Positions 51,990 through 59,276 of a stretch of 64,000 nt of DNA are shown here, piece by piece. The stretch's first letter is position 1. Each line of letters starts with the position of its first letter. This stretch comes from Mesorhizobium qingshengii. GTDB lineage: Bacteria; Pseudomonadota; Alphaproteobacteria; Rhizobiales; Rhizobiaceae. The translations under genes and the position numbers were made by a program. The stretch covers positions 1 through 64,000 of the forward strand of contig NZ_JAPFQA010000020.1 in assembly GCF_027563465.1 (NCBI RefSeq). Direction: 5' to 3'. The notes beneath the pieces are model-generated. The model did no database searches. It had not been told where the DNA came from and saw only the letters and a program-made list of their open reading frames with translations.

Positions 51990-53351
51990 ATGATAGGCAC
52001 TGCGCTCTCGCGCTGGACGATGTCATATTTCACCGCGGCACTGATCTTTCTTGTCGGTGCCCAGATGGTGATGGTCGCCGGCTACGGCTTCCCGGCCGTA
52101 GCGGCCGAGGCTCCCGAGACATTGATCCTCGTGCACATGATGACGATCGGCTGGCTCAGCCTGCTGATGTGCGGCGCCCTGTTCCAGTTCGTGCCGGTGC
52201 TGATCGCGCAGCCTCTGCGCGGGGAACGTCTGGTGTTGCCCGCTTTGATCTGTCTCTTGACCGGCCTTGCCGCTCTTCTGGCGGGTTTCCTGCAATTGGC
52301 TGGCGTCTTCGACGCCGCTATTCCCCTGCTCGCCGTGGCAGGCACGCTTCTGCCGGCCGGCTTCGTGCTCATCTGCGGTGTGCTGGGCGGCACGCTCTGG
52401 CGCGTGAAATTGCAACGGCCCGCGCGCTTCGTGGCCGTCGGCCTGGCATGCGTGCTCGTCACGGCCACTCTCGGCGCGCTCTTGGCGTTGCTGATTTCGG
52501 GCTTCCTCCCCGCGCTGGCCGAGATCGACTTCCGAATGCAAGCCCTTCCCGTCCATATCGCTGTCGGGCTTGGCGGATGGCTGAGCTTCACGGCGATCGG
52601 CGTCTCCTACCGGCTTTTGCCGATGTTCATGCTATCACCGGACCGGGAGCGCGCCACCAGCCGTCTGTCCTGGTGGAGCGGGGTCGCTGCACTGGTGCTG
52701 ATGGCCCTGGCCTCGCCAATCGCAGCCCTTCTGGAAACAGTGGGGCTCGCTGGCGCAGCCACTGCGGCGACGGGTCTGGCGGTGGTGCTCGCGCTGGCTG
52801 CCCTCGTCCTTTACGGATTCGACCTTGCGTTCTTCTACCGCCACCGCAAGCGCCGTATCATCGAATTGAACAGTCGCGCGGCCCAAGCTGCCTTTCTGGC
52901 ACTCGCCTTGTCGGGGATTCTGCTGCTTGCCCTGCTCGCGACCGGAACGCTGGAACGCCATGTCGGCGCGCTTCTCTATCTCGTCGCCTTCGGCTGGCTC
53001 ACTGGACTGGGACTTTCGCAGCTCTACAAGATCGTGCCGTTCCTGACCTGGCTGGAGTGCTATGGCCCGGTCATGGGCAGACAGCCGACGCCGCGGGTGC
53101 AGGATCTCGTCATGGAACGCCGTGGCTGGATCTGGTTCGCGGTCTATTTCCTCGGCGTGCTGGCCGGCACGGCAACCCTGCTCGTGGACCAGCCTGGCCT
53201 GTTTCGCGCCGCGGCCGCCGCGACGCTGCTCGCGACGTTGGCCATTGTCGTCGAGCTCGTCCTGGCGCGCCGTCTCGCCAACGTACCGGACGACAAACGG
53301 CTGCCCGAAGGCGCGTCGCGGCCACGACTTTTCCTGCCCACCCCGCATTGA
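51990..53351 (+). CDS. Polytopic membrane protein of the denitrification block
   Basis: A 453-residue protein with about 12 membrane helices and conserved-looking histidines in HMMTIGWLSLLMCGALFQFVPVL (near residue 50) and LPVHIAVGLGGWLSFTAIGVSYRLLPMFML (near 185), placed like haem or metal ligands in haem-copper or NnrS-type proteins. I recall similar unnamed membrane proteins next to DUF2249 and DUF1858 genes in denitrifiers, but cannot name a family. RBS AGGAAA precedes the ATG. It is first in an operon with DUF2249 and DUF1858 genes and has an NnrR-type box upstream. Confidence 0.75.
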   Translation: MIGTALSRWTMSYFTAALIFLVGAQMVMVAGYGFPAVAAEAPETLILVHMMTIGWLSLLMCGALFQFVPVLIAQPLRGERLVLPALICLLTGLAALLAGFLQLAGVFDAAIPLLAVAGTLLPAGFVLICGVLGGTLWRVKLQRPARFVAVGLACVLVTATLGALLALLISGFLPALAEIDFRMQALPVHIAVGLGGWLSFTAIGVSYRLLPMFMLSPDRERATSRLSWWSGVAALVLMALASPIAALLETVGLAGAATAATGLAVVLALAALVLYGFDLAFFYRHRKRRIIELNSRAAQAAFLALALSGILLLALLATGTLERHVGALLYLVAFGWLTGLGLSQLYKIVPFLTWLECYGPVMGRQPTPRVQDLVMERRGWIWFAVYFLGVLAGTATLLVDQPGLFRAAAAATLLATLAIVVELVLARRLANVPDDKRLPEGASRPRLFLPTPH

Positions 53352-53374
53352 TGGCGAATGAACTGGAGACAACG

Positions 53375-53899
53375 ATGACTCTTCCCTACTACGAAGTCGA
53401 CGTCAGGCCGATCCTGCGCGAAGGCGGGGAACCTTTCAGCGCCATCATGGAGGCGGTCGACGCGCTCGCACCTGGCCAGAGCTTGCGACTTCTTGCAACC
53501 TTCAAGCCGATCCCCCTGTTTCAGGTCCTGGGCAATCGTGGCTTTGAACCGGCGGCGCGCGAGATCGGCAATGGCGACTGGGAGGTGATCTTCACGCCGG
53601 CCGGGCAGCAGCCGGACCCTGGGGCAGCAGAACCAGCGCCAGCCGTTGATGGAGCCATCACCACCGGCGAGATCTGGCCCGCGCCCGTCGTCGAACTGGA
53701 CAATCGCGATCTCGAGCCTCCTGAACCGATGGTGCGGACGCTCCAAGCGGTCGAGGCGCTGTCGCCCGGACAAACGCTTGCCGCCCTGCTGCCGCGGGAG
53801 CCGATCTTCCTTTTCGAGGAACTGCAGGCGCGCGGCCATCTCTGGCGCGGAGCCTTCGAGCCCGACGGACATTATCGCGTCGTGATCCGGCGCGGCTGA
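53375..53899 (+). CDS. Double DUF2249 domain protein
   Basis: A 174-residue cytoplasmic protein with two DUF2249 domains: YEVDVRPILREGGEPFSAIMEAVDALAPGQSLRLLATFKPIPLF at 5-50 and, after a Pro/Ala linker, VELDNRDLEPPEPMVRTLQAVEALSPGQTLAALLPREPIFLFEELQARGH at 105-155. The fold is TusA-like, and the family is common in denitrification and anaerobic gene clusters, perhaps handling sulfur or metal cofactors. ATG 53375 is chosen because GGAG lies nine bases before it; an in-frame ATG at 53351 overlaps the previous stop but has no RBS. Confidence 0.85.
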   Translation: MTLPYYEVDVRPILREGGEPFSAIMEAVDALAPGQSLRLLATFKPIPLFQVLGNRGFEPAAREIGNGDWEVIFTPAGQQPDPGAAEPAPAVDGAITTGEIWPAPVVELDNRDLEPPEPMVRTLQAVEALSPGQTLAALLPREPIFLFEELQARGHLWRGAFEPDGHYRVVIRRG

Positions 53900-53989
53900 G
53901 CGAATGACGCCGGCTCCGCGCGGGGGTTTGCCAATGCGCAAAGAGCCGCCGCCGTCCATTGCTGTAGGGTTGACCGACTTCGGGAGCGG

Positions 53990-54250
53990 ATGACGACCAT
54001 GGGATCTTTGATTGATGACGATATGACCATGGACCAGATCATGCGCAGATGGCCGCTGACCATCCGCGTGGTCATTCGCAGCGGCATGCTGTGCGTTGGT
54101 TGTCCAATTGCTTCCTTCCATACGGTTTCTGACGCCGCCCGCGAGCACGGATTGGATGTCGATTCGTTGCGCAGCGATCTGGAGGCCGCCGCTGCCGCCT
54201 CCGGCGGTGCGGCGCCTATGTCTTCTGCGTCCGGCCTTCGGCCAGCATGA
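53990..54250 (+). CDS. DUF1858 domain protein
   Basis: An 86-residue protein dominated by a DUF1858 domain: DDDMTMDQIMRRWPLTIRVVIRSGMLCVGCPIASFHTVSDAAREHGLD. The CVGC pair is the family's typical CxxC. Members often occur with DUF2249 proteins, hybrid-cluster proteins or NO reductases and may bind a metal or sulfur. The last 35 bases overlap, tail to tail, the nnrR-type gene on the other strand, which is unusual in this otherwise well-spaced region. Confidence 0.88.
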   Translation: MTTMGSLIDDDMTMDQIMRRWPLTIRVVIRSGMLCVGCPIASFHTVSDAAREHGLDVDSLRSDLEAAAAASGGAAPMSSASGLRPA

Positions 54251-54920
54251 GCAGGCGATGCGGCTCCACGACAGTCACTTTCTGGCGGCCGCTCTTGACC
54301 AGTCCTCTTCCTTCCCAGGCGCTCATAAGGCGGCTAACCGTGTGCAGCGTCGTTCCCGTCATCTCGGCGATGTCCTGGCGGGAAATCGGAAAGTCGATCA
54401 TGAGGCCTTCCTGCGTCTTTCTTCCCGTCTGGTTGACCAGCTTGAGCAGGGCATGGGCCACTCTTCGGTCGACGTGCTCGGTTGACATTTCGACCACACG
54501 CGTGTGGGCATCCTGCAGCCTGTTGCCAACGGTCCTGTAGGTGCTGGCCCCAAAGCTTGGATAGGCGGAGGCGAATTGCGACCACAGGACGCTGGGCCAC
54601 GCCAGCACCACGCAGTCGACCGCGGCGATGGCGCTGGCTGGATAGGTGGTGCGGCCAAGAGCCGTGGCGATGCCCATCAGTTCGCCAGGACCGATGTAGC
54701 GCACAGTGACCTCTCCGCCCTCCGCCGTACTCTTGACGACGCGGATATGGCCATCCAGCAGCAGGAAGAAGGAATGGGCGTCCCCCTCCTGCTCGAAGAC
54801 GGCCCGGTTCCTTGCGATGCGCAGCGAGCGGGCCTGGCCGACCATGCGGTCGAGTTCGGCCGGGGTCAGCCCCTGGAACGCCGACAGGCTGGCGATCAGC
54901 GAGCGGTCAAGACGACTCAT
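54216..54920 (-). CDS. nnrR: Crp/Fnr-family regulator, NnrR/Dnr type
   Basis: A 234-residue regulator: an N-terminal cyclic-nucleotide-type beta roll (LDGHIRVVKSTAEGGEVTVRYIGPGELMGIATALG) and a C-terminal HTH_Crp (DFPISRQDIAEMTGTTLHTVSRLMSAWEGRGLVKSGRQKVTVVEP). There are no cysteines for an Fnr-type Fe-S cluster, as in NO-responsive NnrR/DnrR proteins. Location between pseudoazurin and the DUF2249/1858 operon, and TTTG-N8-CAAA boxes at three nearby promoters, support a role in NO-dependent control of nos genes. The precise subgroup is inferred from context. Confidence 0.8.
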   Translation of the reverse strand: MSRLDRSLIASLSAFQGLTPAELDRMVGQARSLRIARNRAVFEQEGDAHSFFLLLDGHIRVVKSTAEGGEVTVRYIGPGELMGIATALGRTTYPASAIAAVDCVVLAWPSVLWSQFASAYPSFGASTYRTVGNRLQDAHTRVVEMSTEHVDRRVAHALLKLVNQTGRKTQEGLMIDFPISRQDIAEMTGTTLHTVSRLMSAWEGRGLVKSGRQKVTVVEPHRLLMLAEGRTQKT

Positions 54921-54945
54921 CTTTGTTTTCCGGCTTGTGCCATGG

Positions 54946-54961
54946 TTTGCGCTCCAAGCAA
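54946..54961. promoter_or_regulatory. Imperfect NnrR-type box upstream of nnrR
   Basis: TTTGCGCTCCAAGCAA keeps the TTTGCGCT half seen at the azu and nosR boxes, but the other half is GCAA instead of CAAA. It ends 26 bp before the nnrR start codon and might allow weak autoregulation. Confidence 0.35.
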
Positions 54962-55139
54962 CATGTCACCTGAAGGCCTTTTGCCGCAAGCCAGTCCTGC
55001 TGCGGCCTAATATCCGGAAGGGAGGTCGCCGCGAAGTTGAGCGCTCAACCGGCCAGGACAGGGTTGCGGGCTGGTTGCCTGGCCACCTGCGCGGGATCGC
55101 GATCTCGCCTTCCCCAACCGGAGGCGGCAAACACACAAA

Positions 55140-55168
55140 GGCCGCCGCCGGACAAGCCGGTGGCGGCC
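55140..55168 (-). terminator. Terminator after pseudoazurin
   Basis: A 12-bp stem with one G-U pair (arms 55140-55151 and 55157-55168) and a 5-base loop, followed on the minus strand by CTTTGTGTGTTT. It starts 20 bases after the pseudoazurin stop. Confidence 0.7.
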
Positions 55169-55188
55169 AGACGCCGGCGGGTTGCAGC

Positions 55189-55632
55189 TCAGTTGCCTGC
55201 CGGGACCTTCGACAACAGATCGGCAAACACGGTTTTGGCCTTGCCAGGCTGCTTGACGGTCTTGGCTTTTTCCAGGTTCACAGGCTTGCCGACGACGATC
55301 AGCGCCACCATGCCCATGCCGTAGTGCGGAACGCATTTGACGCCATAGAGCCCTTCCTTGTCGACCGTGACCGTGAGCGGCTTGCTGATCTCGCCCTTGA
55401 AGGGCTGCGCGCCGTCCGGAATCATGCCGTCGATGCTGGCCGCGTCATGGCCTTTGTCGGTCGGGACGAAGGTCACGGTGTCGCCAACGGCTGCTTCGAT
55501 ATAATTCGGTTGGAAGACCATGATGCCGTGCTCGCCCTTGTTGAGCAGTTGCACCTGATGGTCGGCGGCCTCGGCTATGCTTGAGACGACAAGGGTCGCG
55601 AACACTGCCGCTGCGATGGTTGCGTATTTCAT
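55189..55632 (-). CDS. azu: Pseudoazurin
   Basis: A 147-residue precursor with a Sec signal (MKYATIAAAVFATLVVSSIAEA, cleavage at AEA-AD). The mature type I copper protein has ADHQVQLLNKGEHGIMVFQPNYIEAAVGDTV with the first His ligand and VKCVPHYGMGMVAL with Cys, His and Met ligands. Pseudoazurin donates electrons to nitrite reductase and N2O reductase in the periplasm of alphaproteobacterial denitrifiers. RBS AAGGAAA decides the start at 55632. An NnrR-type box is centred 75 bp upstream. Confidence 0.95.
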   Translation of the reverse strand: MKYATIAAAVFATLVVSSIAEAADHQVQLLNKGEHGIMVFQPNYIEAAVGDTVTFVPTDKGHDAASIDGMIPDGAQPFKGEISKPLTVTVDKEGLYGVKCVPHYGMGMVALIVVGKPVNLEKAKTVKQPGKAKTVFADLLSKVPAGN

Positions 55633-55699
55633 GATCTGCTTTTCCTTTTTTTGCGGGATGAGTATCGCGCTGATTCCTATCATCGTCCACCAGGGTCAC

Positions 55700-55715
55700 T
55701 TTGTTGCAGCGCAAA
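55700..55715 (-). promoter_or_regulatory. NnrR/Dnr-type box of pseudoazurin
   Basis: On the minus strand TTTGCGCTGCAACAAA, a perfect TTTG-N8-CAAA, centred 75 bp before the pseudoazurin ATG. Confidence 0.65.
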
Positions 55716-55910
55716 CTGTCGTGAGATTGTTGTTCCTGTTTTCGATCGCGGTCACGGACAAAGCTGAACGGCGCCATGGCGCGTCGCGCCAACTGACCCG
55801 TCGCGCCGCGGCCGATCGGTGGTGACTTCGGCGCGCCCGGGAAGCCCCGTTCTGAAGGCAAAATCATCGGAGATCGTGAGAAACGACCCGACGCAAGCTG
55901 CCAGGGCTGT

Positions 55911-56756
55911 CTATTTCATTGCAAGTGCCCGCACGACAGCCAGGCGCTTGACGGCGATGGTGGCAAGGGCTTGCGCCCGATCCCGGGCGGTCTGCGAAGG
56001 CAGGTGCTCGCCGGCATCGATGTAGTAATCAGCCAACCATTCGCAGAGCGCATCCAGGGATTTCGGCGGCGGCGGTCCAGTGTGCGGGGCATCCTGGAGA
56101 GGATCCGATGCGAGCTCAAGGGAGAGCATGCGCGCCTCAAGGGCAAGATCGGCGTATTCGCTTCGATTCTCGTTGCTGCCGGCATGGTCCTCAAGGCGCT
56201 GGCAGACCTCCATTTCCAGGCTGGGCAGATCGTGGTGCTCCCGGACTGCCGGCCCCAGACGCCGATCCTTGAAAAAGGCTTTCCGCCGTTCGCGCCGCAG
56301 TGTTTTCGCGTGCTCAAGCTCTTCGCGCGCCATCTGCTCGGCAGCCTCGCGGATTTCCGGCGACGCGCCATGGGCAGCGATATACGACCAGAAGGCGAAA
56401 GCGCGCTCCTCGTTTCGGACGGCGATGGCAAAGGAACGGTAGGCGTCCACGAGCTCGGGCGAGACCAGCCCTATGGTCTCATCGTCGAACACATCCTGCG
56501 GCACCGCGTCGGCCGGCCGAATATCTCGCGGCTGGTGGCTGGCGTGACGCGACCAGCTCACAACCATATCGATATGCCGGGCCTCCTCGCGCACGAGACC
56601 ATCAAATACACCGGCCAGTTCCAGCCGGCCGGCCGAGCGCATGCGCTCGGCAAGGGCTGCGTAGCGGTTGGCCGACTCCTTCTCCATCGCGAGCGCAACG
56701 GCAAGGAGCTCGTCCATCGATTGGATTGAGGTTGGTTCGGATGTCAGACGGGACAT
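55911..56756 (-). CDS. Ferritin-like/rubrerythrin-type diiron protein
   Basis: A 281-residue protein whose first 170 residues form a ferritin-like four-helix bundle with diiron-type motifs: AMEKESANRYAALAE (E-x3-N-RY), VREEARHIDMV (E-E-x2-H), RNEERAFAFWSYIA and REELEHAKTLRRER (E-x-x-H). A second helical region with CEWLADYYIDAGEHL follows. Such proteins use a diiron site for peroxide or NO detoxification or iron storage. It is divergent from nosR and shares its upstream region, so the box at 56812-56827 is also 64 bp from its start. The direct partner is unknown. Confidence 0.78.
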   Translation of the reverse strand: MSRLTSEPTSIQSMDELLAVALAMEKESANRYAALAERMRSAGRLELAGVFDGLVREEARHIDMVVSWSRHASHQPRDIRPADAVPQDVFDDETIGLVSPELVDAYRSFAIAVRNEERAFAFWSYIAAHGASPEIREAAEQMAREELEHAKTLRRERRKAFFKDRRLGPAVREHHDLPSLEMEVCQRLEDHAGSNENRSEYADLALEARMLSLELASDPLQDAPHTGPPPPKSLDALCEWLADYYIDAGEHLPSQTARDRAQALATIAVKRLAVVRALAMK

Positions 56757-56811
56757 GGGACAGCTTCTCTCACCTGGGCGCTCAGTCCTACATCCGCCCT
56801 CAGTGCATTTG

Positions 56812-56827
56812 TTTGCGCTTGATCAAA
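56812..56827. promoter_or_regulatory. NnrR/Dnr-type box of nosR
   Basis: TTTGCGCTTGATCAAA, a perfect TTTG-N8-CAAA centred 82 bp before the nosR ATG and 64 bp before the divergent ferritin-like gene. Confidence 0.68.
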
Positions 56828-56901
56828 GAACCATCGGGCAAGACCACCGATATGTGCGTCCTGAGACCGGTTCCGCCCGAAGCGGACGCGAGAGGATCGG
56901 C

Positions 56902-59253
56902 ATGCCGAAATCGACATCGATGCACAGGACCGGCCGAGCGGTATCGCGCCAGGTCGGCGCCGGAGCGCGGCGCGCGCTGGCGTTGCTGCTGGCTGCCTTC
57001 ACGCTGCTCGCGCTTTTCGCGCCTCAGAGCCGCGCGGACGAAAGCCTGCAGCACTTTATCTCCGGCACCCGGCCAGGCGAGCTGATCCAAGGCGCGGACG
57101 CCTATGGCGACATCACGGGAAGCCCGCCATTGGCGCCGCTCCTGTCCGGCGGCAAGCCAGTCGGCTATGCCTATCTCAACACCGACTTCTCCAGCGCGGT
57201 GGGCTATTCGGGCAAGCCGATCCGCATCCTTGTCGGCATTGATCCCAAGGGCATCATCCGCGGCATCAAGCTGGTCGAGCACAAGGAACCCATCGTCCTC
57301 ATCGGCATCCCGCAGGAAAAGGTCGTCGCCGCGCTCAATTCGCTGATCGGCAAGGATCTCGGCCGGGTCGCCGCCGGACAGGAACAGCTGCCGCAGGTGG
57401 ACATCGTCAGCGGCGCGACCGTCACGGTGCTGGTGATGAGTGACAGCGTCGTGCGCTCGGCCGTGAAGCTGATTCGCAGTGGCCGCCTGGCGGAAACCGG
57501 AGCGGTGGCCGGCGGCGCGCCAGTCACGCCGGCGAAAACGGTGGATGCCACCATCTCCGAAGTCCACGACTGGAACACCCTGGTCGGCGATGGCTCGGTG
57601 CGCAGCCTGCGCCTGACCGTGGGCGAGGTGACCAAGGCCTTCGCCGACGCCGGCCATCCGGAGGCTGCCGCCCGACCGGAGACGGGCAATCCCGACGATC
57701 GTTTCATCGACCTCTATGTCGCGCCGGTCTCCGTGCCCAGCATCGGCCGCAGCCTGCTGGGCGACACCGCCTTTGAGCGTCTGAAGAAGTCGCTCAGGCC
57801 CGGTCAGCAGGCGATCGTGGTGGCCGGAGATGGGGCATATTCCTTCAAGGGCTCCGGCTATGTGCGCGGTGGCATCTTCGACCGCATCGAGCTGTTGCAG
57901 GACGGGCAAGGGGTGCGCTTTCGTGACCGCAACCATACGCGTCTCGGCGACCTCGCGACCAAGGGCGCGCCGCACCTGCGCGAGATCGCGCTGTTCACGG
58001 TGCCGGACGAGTTCTCGCTCGATCTGTCCCAGCCGTGGGAGCTGCAACTGCTCGTCCAGCGCAGTTACGGCGCTCGCGACAAGGCGACCATGCCCTTCGA
58101 CCTCGGTTATACCTTGCCCGACCGCTACCTGAAGGCGCCGACGCCGGCAGCGCAGCCCACCCAGCAACCGCAGGCAGCCGCGTCCGGACCGACGGCTGGC
58201 GCGCAGGCTGCTGCCGAGGCCGCCGGAAAAGGCGCTGAGGAACCCCTGTGGGTAAAGATCTGGAAGCTGAACACCGTCAAGATCGGCATCACCGTCGCGG
58301 CCCTGCTGGTGCTCACAGCCATCTTCTTCTTCCAGAACTGGCTGGTGCGCCGGCCACGCCTGTTCGCCTGGGTGCGGCGCGGCTACCTTCTGTTCACGCT
58401 GGTCTGGCTCGGCTGGTACGCGAACGCCCAGCTTTCCGTGGTCAACGTGCTGACCTTCATCAATTCGCTGCTGAGCGGTTTCAGCTGGGAGTTCTTCCTC
58501 ACCGCGCCGCTCATCTTCATCCTTTGGGCGGCGGTGGCCGGGGGCCTGCTGTTCTGGGGCAGGGGGCCCTTCTGCGGCTGGCTGTGCCCATTCGGCGCGC
58601 TGCAGGAACTGACCAACAACCTCGCGCAATGGCTGAAGGTCCCGCAGGTCAAGCTGCCCTTTGGCCTGCACGAACGCCTGTGGCCGATCAAATACGTGAT
58701 CTTCCTCGGCCTGTTCGGTCTGTCGCTTTATTCCGTGTCGCTGGCCGAGGCCTATGCCGAGGTCGAGCCGTTCAAGACGGCGATCATCCTGAAGTTCGCG
58801 CGCGGCTGGCCCTTCGTCGTCTTCGCGCTGGCGCTGCTGGGAGCCGGTCTCTTCATCGAGCGCTTCTACTGCCGGTACCTGTGCCCGCTGGGCGCCGCCC
58901 TCGCCATTCCCGGCCGGATCCGCATGTTCGAATGGCTGAAGCGCTATCCCGAATGCGGCTCGCCATGCCAGCGTTGCGCCAAGGAATGCCCGGTCGAGGC
59001 AATCCATCCGGAAGGGCAGATCAACGTCAACGAATGCATCTACTGCATGCACTGCCAGGAACTCTACCACGACGACCACCGCTGTCCGCACATGATCCAG
59101 GTTCGGCTGAAGCGGGAGAAGTTCGAGGCGCTGTCCTCGCCCACAACACGGGCTCCCGCCAAGCCGGGCAAGGGGCCGGCAAGCCCGCCGGTCATCACGC
59201 ACAAGGGATTGCCGGTAAAAGTTCCCGTAAACGACACAAACCCAACAGGCTGA
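56902..59253 (+). CDS. nosR: NosR, electron donor/maturation protein for N2O reductase
   Basis: A 783-residue membrane flavo-iron-sulfur protein. After a signal region (about residues 1-48) comes a periplasmic FMN-binding domain with the covalent flavin motif DIVSGATVTVLVMSD (Thr near 175). A Pro/Ala/Gln-rich linker sits at about 412-445, longer than I expect for the family. About six membrane helices follow with two CxxxCP motifs (GPFCGWLCPFG and YCRYLCPLG) and a C-terminal 2x[4Fe-4S] ferredoxin part (CGSPCQRCAKECPVEAI, NECIYCMHCQELYHDD). It feeds electrons from quinol to NosZ and is needed for nos expression. RBS GAGAGGA decides the ATG at 56902. Confidence 0.95.
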   Translation: MPKSTSMHRTGRAVSRQVGAGARRALALLLAAFTLLALFAPQSRADESLQHFISGTRPGELIQGADAYGDITGSPPLAPLLSGGKPVGYAYLNTDFSSAVGYSGKPIRILVGIDPKGIIRGIKLVEHKEPIVLIGIPQEKVVAALNSLIGKDLGRVAAGQEQLPQVDIVSGATVTVLVMSDSVVRSAVKLIRSGRLAETGAVAGGAPVTPAKTVDATISEVHDWNTLVGDGSVRSLRLTVGEVTKAFADAGHPEAAARPETGNPDDRFIDLYVAPVSVPSIGRSLLGDTAFERLKKSLRPGQQAIVVAGDGAYSFKGSGYVRGGIFDRIELLQDGQGVRFRDRNHTRLGDLATKGAPHLREIALFTVPDEFSLDLSQPWELQLLVQRSYGARDKATMPFDLGYTLPDRYLKAPTPAAQPTQQPQAAASGPTAGAQAAAEAAGKGAEEPLWVKIWKLNTVKIGITVAALLVLTAIFFFQNWLVRRPRLFAWVRRGYLLFTLVWLGWYANAQLSVVNVLTFINSLLSGFSWEFFLTAPLIFILWAAVAGGLLFWGRGPFCGWLCPFGALQELTNNLAQWLKVPQVKLPFGLHERLWPIKYVIFLGLFGLSLYSVSLAEAYAEVEPFKTAIILKFARGWPFVVFALALLGAGLFIERFYCRYLCPLGAALAIPGRIRMFEWLKRYPECGSPCQRCAKECPVEAIHPEGQINVNECIYCMHCQELYHDDHRCPHMIQVRLKREKFEALSSPTTRAPAKPGKGPASPPVITHKGLPVKVPVNDTNPTG

Positions 59254-59276
59254 CAGGCCAACCAAAGGAGAGAGAC

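Noticed and set aside
56800..59265. 821-codon minus-strand frame across nosR
   Set aside because: Antisense of nosR; composition typical of the complementary strand of high-GC genes.
58248..59276. Upstream extension of the nosZ frame to 58248
   Set aside because: The added residues are a shifted reading of nosR; the Tat signal and RBS place the start at 59277.
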